Source: Euptelea pleiosperma
Lineage: Eukaryota > Streptophyta > Magnoliopsida > Ranunculales > Eupteleaceae
NCBI GenBank assembly: GCA_035048495.1
Contig: CM068547.1
Location: forward strand, 33,674,502-33,738,501
Reading direction: 5' to 3'
Length of the DNA stretch: 64,000 bases
Shown in pieces: positions 10,645 through 21,044 of this stretch; the stretch's first letter is position 1, and every line of letters begins with the position of its first letter. Below the pieces are notes generated by a model, which worked only from the letters and a program-made list of their open reading frames with translations, searched no databases and was not told where the DNA came from. The position numbers and the translations under genes are program-made.

Positions 10645-11624
10645 CTGTTCCATGACCCAAAAGAAGAGGACAAAAGAATAAGAAAAAAGGTCTTTAAAAC
10701 AAGGTTGATTATCCATGACACCAGTAAAACTGTACAAGCAGCTCAACACATGAAGCATTGAATGTCGCATTAATTAATTAATAGACCATTTCAAGATGGT
10801 TCGTTGCTATCGGTGTAGTTACAGCAACGGATTGACAATTTCCAAAACTACATTCATATTTGGTTCCAAACTGTACACTCTTATTTCAAATAGTACAAGA
10901 AAGAAGATCAGTAGATGAACAGGGAAATCTACTGAGACAACCCAATACAAGTATATGTGTGGATTCACGCACCCGTGACCCATCATTTGGACATTGCAGA
11001 TAGATCCGAATATTCACCAATTTTATTTATTTTCTGGTAAGTCTGAATGTTCACCAATTGACAGTATAATTGTGTATACACCAAGCTTCAGCACCAAAAC
11101 CATGAGAAATCAGACAGACCACCTAATGACTACCTTGGTCCGCAACAGAGGTCAGTTTTAAAATAAGGAAACAAATCTATGGATTTGCCAAAATTCTCAT
11201 CAACAAGTCTCTACAAAACAACAAATCAATAATTGTTAGGTTGTCTCTGGACCAAATATCCATGCAGATAGGACTTCCAGGAAAAAAAATTAAGCAGACA
11301 CATAACAAAGAAAAAACCTAAACGATTTGAACTCAAAGAAATAGTAATGGTACATTGCAGCATAGACTTCTGTAAGCAAGACAAATTAAAAACAATGGTT
11401 CCCAATCTTAGAAGCCAAAAGAAGCAGGACACAGAAACAGGAACAGGAGCAACAAGAACAAATCCAGAAGCGTCATGGAGTTCTGAGAATTGGAAGCGAG
11501 ACCTGCATCCTGGGAAGAAGGTATTGCAACTATAATGCTGAACTGCGTAAGTATGGCACCGGTTTTTGGTTTGTCTTGCTGAATAAATAATGTTTTTTTT
11601 ATGTTTTGTATGACTAGTTGACAG

Positions 11625-12058
11625 CAAGGTTTAAAGGGGACCGTTATAACGGTATAACAGACTGGGGGCGTTACCATTTTTTCCGTTATAACGAAAAAAA
11701 AAAACGTTCAGGGGAAAAAACGGGAAAATAACGGAAAAAATGGCGCTGAAATTCAAATTTTGAATTTTAAAATTTGAATTTCAAATTTTCAAAAATAGAA
11801 AATAATGGAAAAAAAATGGAATATAATGGAAAATAACGGGAAAAAACAAAAATAACGGCCGTTTTTTCACAAAATTTGCCAGAAAATAACGGTCGTTATT
11901 TCGTTATAACGAAAAAATAACAGAAAATAACGGCCGTTATTTTCGTTATAACAGCCGTTATTTTCTGGGTGTTTTAACGGTCCATAACGTAATGGGGTAG
12001 GTCCAAATCCGTTATAACGGCCGTTTTTTTCGTTATAATAGCCGTTTTTTAAACCTTG
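11625..12058. mobile_element. hAT-type AACGG-word element, TTATAACGG dialect, with empty site
   Basis: 434 bases, ends CAAGGTTTAAA / TTTAAACCTTG, flanked by GTTGACAG (11617-11624) and GTTGAAAG (12059-12066). The sister block has one GTTGAAAG without insertion at 29658-29665. The body consists of TAACGG/CCGTTA words (eight TAACGG on the plus strand) around a central AAATTCAAATTTTGAATTTT stretch. The 8-base duplication and CA..TG ends place it with hAT elements. No transposase encoded. Confidence 0.88.
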
Positions 12059-12066
12059 GTTGAAAG

Positions 12067-12660
12067 CACGATTGATTTTTTAGAGGGCACGTGCGGAGAG
12101 ATGTTTTGGGAAGGTAAAAGCCATTTTTAGAAAATGGCTAATAGAATGAATGAGGAGAGAAATGATAGAAAAGATTTAATTGGGAAACGTTAGTGAATTG
12201 TTGTGAATGAGTTAAAGAGTATTAAGGGATAATTGAGAGGTTTAGGGCTATAGTGCATATAGAGACATTTTGGTAGAAAAAAGAGTAGGAGAATGCCAAG
12301 TAAAGACATGTTTTTTTACGTGGCACTCTGAATGTAGAGAATGTCACATAGTAATGAATGGGAAGATAGAAAAATTGGAAGATGGAATAATTATTTGGTT
12401 AGACACCTGGAATTAGCAAGCATTTTATTCGAATAAATGTAGAACCAGAATGGATGGTTTTGTGCCTATTACCAGTTCTTCCTCCTGAATTAAGACCATC
12501 CATTCAAATAGATGGGGGGTAATCCAATGAGTTAATGAACTCTACAGAAGACTTATCTATTGGAACAATACCCTTATCGATCCATTAACAAGTAGATATT
12601 TGCCAAGGGTTGTGGATGTACTTCTTGATAATGGGATTTGTGGATGACAACTAATAATGG
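12067..12660. other. TMT-upstream DNA displaced into the array
   Basis: No gene. Matches 29666-29945 and 31537-31800, where a hAT element splits it. The single hAT target site CATAGTAA is at 12347-12354. Confidence 0.6.
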
Positions 12661-13339
12661 ATGGTCGTAATAAAGTTTACAAGTCAATTTCAGATATACT
12701 TGAAGGCCAAGAGGGAAGATTTCATAAGACTCCGTTTGGTAAATGGGTTGAGTACTCAAGGCATTCCATTATTGTTGTGGGCCCTTCGCTTTCATTACAT
12801 CGACATTCCAAACCGAAGGACGTGCTATTTGTTTTATTCATTAGTTTGTAAGCGATTCAATGCAAACTTTGATGGGGGATCAAATGGTTGTTCGTGTACT
12901 TTTATATCTTTGGGGGCTCAAGCGGAGGCTCAATTACTAATGTTTTCTCATATGAATCTCGTCTCCAGCTATTGGAGATCTCATTTTCTTACCTATGTTT
13001 ATGGGACTCTATATTAACAATCAGGAATCGTCAAGCCATCTATGCATATAGGTATAGTCCAAGGCCCTGCTTGGTTCGCTGCACTTGGGTCCATTTTGCA
13101 CTTTAGTGCAAATACAATGAATTGTGTTGCAACCACTTGCAATATAAATCACTTGCAACTGTTTGGTTCACACCATGTAAATAGATGCAAAAGAAGTTTA
13201 GCTGATTGGTTGGTAGTGCATTGCAAATGAATGCAATGGATTATTTTATTTTTGATTTTACAAAAAAAATGCACAATAAAATTACTATTGTAATATTATA
13301 TATTTGATAACGTAGGTGTCCCCACACACAATGGTGATG

Positions 13340-13565
13340 GGACTAGTCCTACGGTTGTGTGCGCTTACCCCAGCCTTCCCGTACACACAACACGGTTCAC
13401 GCAATGGGGGTGTTTGAAAATTATAATTATAATTTTGAAAATTACGCAATGAGGATGGTTTACCAAAGCCTTCCCGTACACACAACACGGTTTACGCAAG
13501 GGGGGAGTTTGAAAATTATAATTATAATTTTGAAAATTATGCAATTAGGATGGTTTACCCAAGCA
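13340..13565. repeat. tandem repeat of about 115 bases inside the PIF element
   Basis: Two-plus units with CCAGCCTTCCCGTACACACA, ACACGGTTCACGCAA and the palindromic AATTATAATTATAATT followed by GGATGGTTTACC; units differ by a few bases. Confidence 0.75.
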
Positions 13566-13569
13566 TTCC

Positions 13570-13731
13570 TGTACTAATAATTTCAAATTTTGAATTTCAG
13601 TGCCATTTTTTCCCGTTATTTTCAATTTTTGCCCCCGAGCGTTAAAATTCATTATAATGGCCCTTCTAACTGAAAAAATGATGACTCCCCAAGTCCGGTA
13701 TATCGTTATAGTGGCCCCTTTTAAACCTTGA
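13570..13731. repeat. truncated AACGG-word element in reverse orientation
   Basis: TTTCAAATTTTGAATTTCAG backbone and CCTTTTAAACCTTG right terminus, with partly decayed CGTTAT words. The left end is missing. Confidence 0.55.
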
Positions 13732-13846
13732 TTATAATTAATATTGTTATTACTTTATTGTCATTGTTATTATTATTATTATTATTATTAATATTATTTT
13801 GGAGGGAAAAGCTTGGGTAGGGGACCCCAACCAGCTATATCAAAAA

Positions 13847-14190
13847 GGGTTGGGGGACAACCACTTTTGACAACCATTTTGGTGTACCCACATAGAAGAT
13901 GAATCAATGGCTTATTTTTGGCGAGGATGATCTCCTCACCATATAGATCACCCCCACGAAAAATCAGCACATTCCGAAATTTCTAACCCCCTCAAATGTG
14001 GTTTTCAAGTTACACGGTAAAAATAGACAATTTATAATTCTTCAACTTCTAAACCAGTCTATGAATATCAGAATGATTTGAGTTTTTGTGAGGATGATCT
14101 GCTCACCATAGAGATCATCCACACCAAAAATCAGCCATTGATTCATCTTCTACGAGGGTATGCCAAATAGTTGTCCCCCGATCCCGACCC
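13847..14190. mobile_element. intact type D MULE-like MITE
   Basis: GGGTTGGGGGACAACC start and CCCGATCCCGACCC end. Exact 9-base target duplication TATCAAAAA on both sides (13838-13846 and 14191-14199). Arms GATGATCTCCTCACCATA form an extended hairpin. It defines the type D boundaries. Confidence 0.85.
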
Positions 14191-14269
14191 TATCAAAAAA
14201 TAGAAAACTAAAAAGCAAAGAAATAAAAATAAAAAGATAATAATAAAAATTAATCTTGGTTGTTATTAT

Positions 14270-14598
14270 CAAGGTATAAAGGGGACCTTTATAACGGTAT
14301 AACGGACTGGGGGCGTTACCATTTTTTCAGTTATACCGGCCGTTATAACGAAAAAAACACTCGGGGGCAAAAATGGAAAAATAACGGAAAAAATGGCACT
14401 GAAATTCAAATTTTTGAACTTCAAAAATAGAAAATAACGGAAAAAAATGGAATATAACGGAAAATAACGGATATAACGGCCGTTTTTTTTCACAAAATTT
14501 TTCAGAAAATAACGGCCGTTATTTTCTGGGCGTTTTAATGGTCCATAACGTAACGGGGTAGGTGTGAATCCGTTATAACGGCCATTTTTTAACCCTTG
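14270..14598. mobile_element. hAT-type AACGG-word element, TTATAACGG dialect
   Basis: CAAGGTATAAAGG start, TTTTTTAACCCTTG end, flanked by GTTATTAT (14262-14269) and GTTGTTAT (14599-14606), 7 of 8 matching. Same backbone as 11625-12058 with a shorter centre. Confidence 0.8.
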
Positions 14599-14836
14599 GT
14601 TGTTATTATTATTATTGTTATTCTTCGAAAAGAAAAAAGGTTGAGTTAACAAAATGCACTTGCTTGCATCAGTTTTTGGACCGCACTTCCTTGAATCTAT
14701 TTCGTTAAGGAGTTTGCAAGTCCTTGTTAACCACTTGCACGGCAGTCATTTGCACTCCTCCAACCAATCACTTTCAATCCCAAAATTGTGGCAAGTGAGT
14801 ACATTGCACTCAATTTGCTGTGAACCAAGTAGGGCC

Positions 14837-16022
14837 CAAGTAATCACAGAAACTATCAAAACTATCAGAATGAAAAAAATGACCGTCTCTAACAAACGGA
14901 TAAAAATTACTAATCGAGATGAATTCTGGTATGTAGGTTCAACTAGGGATGGTCAATGGTCTCTAAGAGCATGCCACGCATGCACATGGCGTCCCATAGT
15001 AAGATTAGAATGAGAAAGACAAATCTCCAAATGGTCATTGTCCTTGAGAGGATTTCCGCCACCCCTTGACAAGACCCCCCAAAAAAACTCTTCGTTGTTT
15101 GGTGAGGGATTTGATTAGAATGTTAAAGCCAAGATATTGACATTGGTACCAAAGAATGTTGCTCCCACACACTACCATTTCTGAGCAGAGGAAGTTGAAT
15201 ACAACCCACTGGTGTATATTTAAGTCCAAATCCATACAATAAATAAATAGGATCCCCCATTTAATATAGGCGGATGTCCTCCCTCCTTCCATCACCTTTG
15301 AACAAGTAAGAGTCCCATCATTTAATTTATGAACCCAAGATCCCCATCACTTCACATGGCCACAGAAACTGACATTTTATAAGGGGGGTTCACAAATGTG
15401 AATCAAACAAGAAGTTTCAAGATTAGAATCCCGTTTACAAGACTCAAAGATCTTCTTAGAGATTATTGTCCTTCTCTCTTCAATCAACACTAAATCAATT
15501 TTATACAGCCTCTACCTTAAGGCCACTAAGGCGACTGGTCCCACTAACCACATGGATTTTCAGCCCACGCCTTGTTCGATATACAAACCAAAAATCAACC
15601 TCATTGATTATCTCTAGCTATAGATTTTAGTACTTTTTGGGACATGATTCTAACCGTTGGATTCAAGCATATTTTTTGGGTAGTAAATCCAATGACTAGA
15701 AATCATCAATCAAGCTGATTTTTAGTGTCATTATCCACCAATAGGTGGGCTAAACATCCACGTAGTCATCGATCCCAAAAAATGATCTATGTAGGGTTCC
15801 TTTGCATCGACTGCAACGAGAGTCCTCTGCATCTAATTTTTTTTTTTATAGTTTTTTATTAGCAAGAATAGTTTTTATATAAAGATTTCTAATAATAAAG
15901 AGAGTTTAATTTTTTAAGTAATATATATATATATTAAATATAAAAAAGGAGCTTTCGCCTTAGGCCCCACCTTGTATCGAGACGACCCTTGGAAGACTAT
16001 TGTCTACGACTTTAAATTCAAA

Positions 16023-16104
<82 letters not shown>

Positions 16105-16751
16105 TTTTTCGATGCGTCAGAAGCTTCATGCATAGTGTACGAAAGGTTACTAACATCAATGAAAATAGTTACCACCTAAGACGCTTCATACAAAAGTTAC
16201 TACGGCTCTTCTTCGTCATAAAAAATTACCCACAAGCATTGTCGATCAACTCAACTCCCGATCGTCAAAAGTGGAATAGATCATGCAGGATCCAAATACC
16301 TAAAAAAAAGTAGAATTATAACATGCTAACCGAACTCAAAAAAAAGTGGTTGAAGCGAACAGCTAAAATCACGCCTTAAAAAGTACTAAAATCTAATGGC
16401 TAGAGACTACCTATCATGGTGATTTTTGGTGTGTATATCCACCGAGTGGTGAGCTAAACATCCATGCAGTTAGTGGGCCCAGATGGCAGTGGTGACTGGT
16501 GATTAACAAAAATGGTGCTAGCTCACGCCAAAAGCGAGAGATACAGCTTGTTACATTGCGACCTGATATAAAAGTGAGAAAATTTTTGAAGCAGCGATCC
16601 TGCGCCAATGATGTTGCCCCAAGTACACCTAAGTGTAGGGCAATGATATTGCACCATATTAAACCTGGTGTACCTGGCACAATATCATTGGCCACATGAT
16701 CACTGCTTCTAAATTGCCGTTGCTTCAAAAAAATTCTCCTATACAAACACT
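14837..16751. repeat. tandem block, unit 1 (pairs with 17262-19171)
   Basis: About 1.9 kb repeated in direct orientation at 17262-19171. Contains a TNNACAAGACCCCCC-rich unannotated stretch, type B/A-like palindrome arms (15540-15800), an LTR-free AT-rich segment, a TA/GA microsatellite and an inverted repeat around GAAAATTTTTGAAGCA / TGCTTCAAAAAAATTC (16580-16740). No gene recognised. Confidence 0.8.
16027..16099. repeat. TA then GA microsatellite
   Basis: (TA)n 16027-16070 followed by (GA)n to 16099; the paralogous tract at 18435-18490 is shorter in both parts. Confidence 0.95.
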
Positions 16752-17261
16752 GTTAACAAGGGCGTCAATAAAGGGAGTGAGACCATGGTCAAAGGGTGAG
16801 ACGCAAATATTTTGAAAACATTGGGTGACTTGCAAATTGCATCTATAAAGGGGGTAAAGCAAAAAAGCCCTAAAGTTTACAAGTCATTTTCAGATATACT
16901 TGAAGGCCAAGAGGGAAGATTTCATAAGACTCTGTTTGGTAAATGGGTCGAGTATTCAAGGCATTCCGTTATTGTTGTGGGCCCTTCGCTTTCATTACAT
17001 CGACATTCCAAACCGAAGGACGTGCTATTTGTTTCATCCATTAGTTTGTAAGCGATTCAATGCAGACTTTGATGGGGGATCAAATAGTTGTTCATGTACT
17101 TTTATATCTTTGGAGGCTCAAGGGGAGGCTCAATAACTAATGTTTTCTCATATGAATCTCTTGTCTCCAACTAATGAAGATCTCATTTTCGTACCTATGT
17201 TTATGGGACTCTGTATTAACGATCAGGAATCGTCAAGCCATCTGTGCAAATAGGTATAGTC

Positions 17262-18430
17262 CAAGTAATCACAGAAACTATCAAAATGAAAAAAATGACC
17301 GACTCTAATCAAACGGATAAAAATTACTAATCGGGATGAATTCTGGTCTGTAGGTTCAACTAGGGATGGTCAATGGTCTCTAAGAGCATGCCACGCATGC
17401 ACATGGCGTCCCCTAGTAAGATTAGAATGAGAAAGACAAATCTCCAAATGGTCATTGTCGTTGAGAGAATTTCTGCCAGCCCTTGACAAGACCCCCCAAA
17501 AAACCTCTTTTTTGTTTGGTGAGGGATTTGATTAGAATGTTAAAGCCAAGATATTGACATTGGGACCAAAGAATGTTGCCCCCACACACTACAATTTATG
17601 AGCAGAGGGAGTTGAATACAACCCACTGGTGTATATTTAAGTCCAAATCCATACAGTAAATAAATAGGATCCCCCATTTAATATAAGTGGATGTCCTCCC
17701 TCCTTCCATCACCTTTGAACAAGTAAGAGTCACAGCATTTAATTTATGAACCCAAGATCCCCAACACATCGCATGGCCACAGAAACTGACATTTTATAAG
17801 GGGGGTTCAAAAATGTGAATCAAACAAGAAATTTCAAGATTAGAAGCCTGTTTACAAGACCCAAAGATCTTCTCAGAGATTATTGTCCTTCTCTCTTCCA
17901 TCAACACTAAATCAATTTTATACAGCCTCTACCTTAAGGCGACTGGTCCCACTAACCACATGGATTTTTAGCCCACCCCTTGTTCGATATACAAACCAAA
18001 AATCAACCTCGTTGATTATCTCTAGCTATAGATTTTAGTACTTTTTGGGACATGATTCTAGCCGTTGGATTCAAGCATATTTTTGGGGTAGTAAATCCAA
18101 TGGCTAGAAATCATCAATCAAGCTGAGTTTTAGTGTCTTTATCCACCAATAGGTGGGCTAAACATCTACGCAGTCATTTGTCCCAAAAAATGATCTATGT
18201 AGGGTTCCTCTGCATAGACTACAACGAGAGTCCTCTGCATCTAATTTTTTTTTTTTTATAGTTTTTGATTAGCAAGAATAGTTTTTATATAAAGATTTCC
18301 CATAATAGAGAGAGTTTAATTTTTTCATTAATATATATATATTAAATATAAAAAAGGAGCTTTCGCCTTAGGCCCCACCTTGTATCGAGACGGCCCTTGG
18401 AAGACTATTGTCTACGACTTTAAATTCAAA

Positions 18431-18491
<61 letters not shown>

Positions 18492-19171
18492 GGTACTTCT
18501 TCGATGCGTCAGAAGCTTCATGCATAGTGTACGGAAGGTTACTAACATCAATGAAAATAGTTAACACCTAAGACGCTTCATACAAAAGTTACTACGGCTC
18601 TTCTTCGTCATAAAAAATTACCCACAAGCATTGTCGATCAACTCAACTCCCGATCGTCAGAAGTGGAATAGATCATGCAGGATCCAAATACCTAAAAAAA
18701 AGAGAAATAAAAGTAGAATTATAACATGCTAACCGAACTCAAAAAAAGTGGTTGAAGCGAGCAGCTAAAATCACGCCTTAAAAAGTACTAAAATCTAATG
18801 GCTAGAGACTACCTATCATGGTGATTTTTGGTGTGTATATCCACCGAGTGGTGAGCTAAACATCCATGCAGTTAGTGGGCCCAGATGGCAGTGGTGACTG
18901 GTGATTAACAAAAATGGTGCTAGCTCACACCAAAAGCGAGAGATACAGCTTGTTACATTGCGACCTTATACAAACGTGAGAAAATTTTTGAAGCAGTGAA
19001 AATTCAGAAGCAGCGATCCTGCGCCAATGATGTTGCCCCAGGTACACTTAAGTGTAGGGCAATGATATTGCACCATATTAACCCTGGTGTACCTGGCACA
19101 ATATCATTGGCCACATGATCACTGCTTCTAAATTGCCGTTGCTTCAAAAAAATTCTCCTATACAAACACTG
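17262..19171. repeat. tandem block, unit 2
   Basis: Second unit of the 14837-16751 repeat, preceded by 16872-17261, which matches 12663-13062. The original tandem unit was therefore about 2.3 kb before the PIF element entered unit 1. A shortened form (31800-32700) lies ahead of TMT copy 3. Confidence 0.8.
18435..18490. repeat. TA then GA microsatellite
   Basis: Counterpart of 16027-16099 in the second tandem unit. Confidence 0.95.
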
Positions 19172-19239
19172 TTAACAAGGGCGTCAATGGTCCCCCCCTC
19201 ACCTGACCTTTTCGGTCATAACAGTTGGGTCGGGTCGGG

Positions 19240-20380
19240 TCCAGCGGCGGAGCCAGGATTTTGCTCAAGGGGGGCACAATCCTTTCACTATACTAGGGAA
19301 TGACACGTGGTATGTTCTTATAGATGACTGACTGTATTGATATTTGGCCCACCTTAGGTGAACCTACATACCAAAATTGATCCTAATTACTAATTTATAT
19401 TTGTTGGATTAAAGTTTTTTTCATATTTTATTTTCAATTGTGGATTTTTAGCATTATTTAATGTACTCGGATCTAAAGGTTAAAAACTACTAATCATGCA
19501 TATTTTTCTTCTGTACATATACCTAGGGATTGCCCAAACTTCCATATGGTCAGTGACCTCTAATAGTATGCCACGTGGTTTAAACTATGGTCCTACATCA
19601 ACTTTGACGGTGGAGGTCATCATCAAAGTTCTACTCTTTAATAATGGTAAAAGTTAATGAGAAAGATTTAGGACTGCGTGGATGTTTGATAAGTTGCTAG
19701 GTGGACCTACAGACCAAAAATTAGTTTGATTGGTATTTTCTGAGTATTGCATCTCAGTACCCAAAATAATTGTTGCATCCACGGTTGAAATTCAACCCAT
19801 GAAAAGGATTCAAATCCAATTATAGTGACATTTAAATGTGCGGCCCAGATGCCGTGTTAAATGAATGTTTAGATAAAATTTCGGCCGAAAACAGCTAAAT
19901 CTGTAACACACCGACTTTAAGAGTAAAACTTGTGTCACAAGATGTTGTAAGGGAAGCCAGTCACAGCAGTCAATACGAACCACGTGGTATACGATCAGAG
20001 GGAGCTAACTGTATGGATGTTTGTCCAGTCCCTCGGTGGACCTACAAACCAAAAATCAGCCTGATTAGTGATTTACAACCTTCGGTTTTTGCACCCAAAT
20101 AAAGCTCAAATTCCTACCGTTAAAATCAACCCATGAAAATAACTTCAATCGAATCGGTTAGAAATCACTAATCATGTTGATTTTTTGTGTACCAACGAGA
20201 GACTGGCCAAACATTCATACGGTCATCGTCATCTAATAGTATGCCACGTGGCTGTATTGAATGCTGTGACCGGCTTCCGTCACAACATCGGAGTAAAACT
20301 TGTGTCGCCGGATCCGGCTTCAATGGTTAGAACTTTGAATGTGAGGGCATTTAATTTGTTCAGTCAAAAAGTGAAAAGTA
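19240..20380. other. repeat-rich segment upstream of TMT copy 2 only
   Basis: Begins CAGCGGCGGAGCCAGGATTT, typical of hAT element ends, and contains several type A palindrome arms (19300-19600, 19960-20260) and GAGTAAAACTTGTGTCAC ends. Copy 3 lacks this stretch: 32735 joins directly to sequence matching 20383. No gene seen. Confidence 0.55.
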
Positions 20381-20474
20381 TATGGACTTTCTACTCTCTA
20401 CTGACCGGAAACCATTGGACGTACCCGGACCCGGTCAGAAGCAAGTGATACATATGTAATTTAAGAAGCAATTA

Positions 20475-20520
20475 GGGGTATATATGTCACTTTCTGCATT
20501 TTGTATTAAAATAAAAACAC
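20475..20520 (+). promoter_or_regulatory. candidate core promoter of TMT copy 2
   Basis: A TATA-like tract (TATATAT at 20479-20485) and an AT-rich stretch lie upstream of the exon 1 region. The same block is conserved at 32859-32866 ahead of copy 3, about 100 bases before its ATG. No transcription start can be proven from sequence. Confidence 0.35.
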
Positions 20521-20558
20521 GATGAGGAGATAGACGTAGCTCTCTCAGACAGAGTTGC

Positions 20559-20764
20559 ATGTGTGTCCGAGAAAGAGCATACTTTCTATGCTCCTTCCGA
20601 GCGAAACGCCGTCTCTGTAACTATTACGCGAGTCTTCCACGTGAGGAAGGAAGCTCTATCCCGGTGACCACACGAGGCTGACACGCATCGATCTTCCGCG
20701 GGTGACGTGCTCGGGTTTTGGTAGAGGGACAACCTCAAGTGTGGTGGCGTCTGCACCAGTTGAC
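20559..20764 (+). pseudogene. degenerate transit-peptide segment of TMT copy 2 exon 1
   Basis: Aligned base by base with copy 3 (32933-33147), the initiator ATG of copy 3 (32962) reads ATA here. A second in-frame ATG (20588) runs only ten codons to TAA at 20618, where copy 3 has CAA. A TGC codon of copy 3 is TGA at 20642. No indel separates the two copies, so these are three independent substitutions. A different-frame ATG at 20559 opens a 40-codon upstream ORF that has no equivalent ATG in copy 3. These short ORFs would precede the 20765 start in a transcript. Confidence 0.8.
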
Positions 20765-20998
20765 ATGAATACGGAGGTACTGCAGAAGGGGATAGCCAAG
20801 CTCTACGACGAGTCGTCGGGGATATGGGAGGATATTTGGGGGGACCACATGCATCATGGCTTCTACGATCAGAACGTGCCAGCGTCCATTTCTGATCATC
20901 GATCTGCTCAGATCCGGATGATCGAAGAAACTCTCAAATTCGCCGGTGTTCCAGGTTCGCTCTGTATCTTATCTTTTGGGGTCTTTTTGGTTGATTCA

Positions 20999-21044
<46 letters not shown>

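Larger units (their letters stand above)
8640..11581. repeat. duplicated block downstream of TMT (pairs with 39120-42041)
   Basis: This stretch, with a GA/G microsatellite, the coiled-coil exon and part of its intron, matches 39120-42041. The match ends after CTTGCTG at 11581, 29622 and 42041. Past this point only 42042 onward continues the coiled-coil intron; the other two continue into TMT-upstream DNA, which marks the tandem-duplication junction. Confidence 0.85.
13063..14836. mobile_element. PIF/Harbinger-type non-autonomous element with nested insertions
   Basis: 1774 bases, ends GGCCCTGCTTGGTT / AACCAAGTAGGGCC, flanked by 3-base CAA duplications (13060-13062, 14837-14839). Uninterrupted sites exist twice in the window, at 17262-17264 and 32204-32206. 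The termini are rich in TTGCA/TGCAA words. Nested inside: a tandem repeat (13340-13565), a truncated AACGG element, a type D MULE MITE and a full AACGG element. No transposase ORF. Confidence 0.87.

Noticed and set aside
10564..10770. Minus-strand frame overlapping the start of the orphan coiled-coil exon
   Set aside because: Shadow in another frame; the true exon starts at the acceptor at 10644.
11408..11476. Minus-strand frame MTLLDLFLLLLFLFLCPASFGF resembling a signal peptide
   Set aside because: Very short, ends in a stop, lies in the intron of the coiled-coil gene and its duplicate; no good donor precedes the stop.
16027..16099. ORFs across (TA)n/(GA)n encoding YIYIYI and ERERER runs
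   Set aside because: Translation of a microsatellite.
20559..20681. 40-codon open frame ahead of TMT copy 2 as a replacement transit peptide
   Set aside because: It is in a different frame from the methyltransferase and ends in TGA before Met20765; it is at most an upstream ORF.
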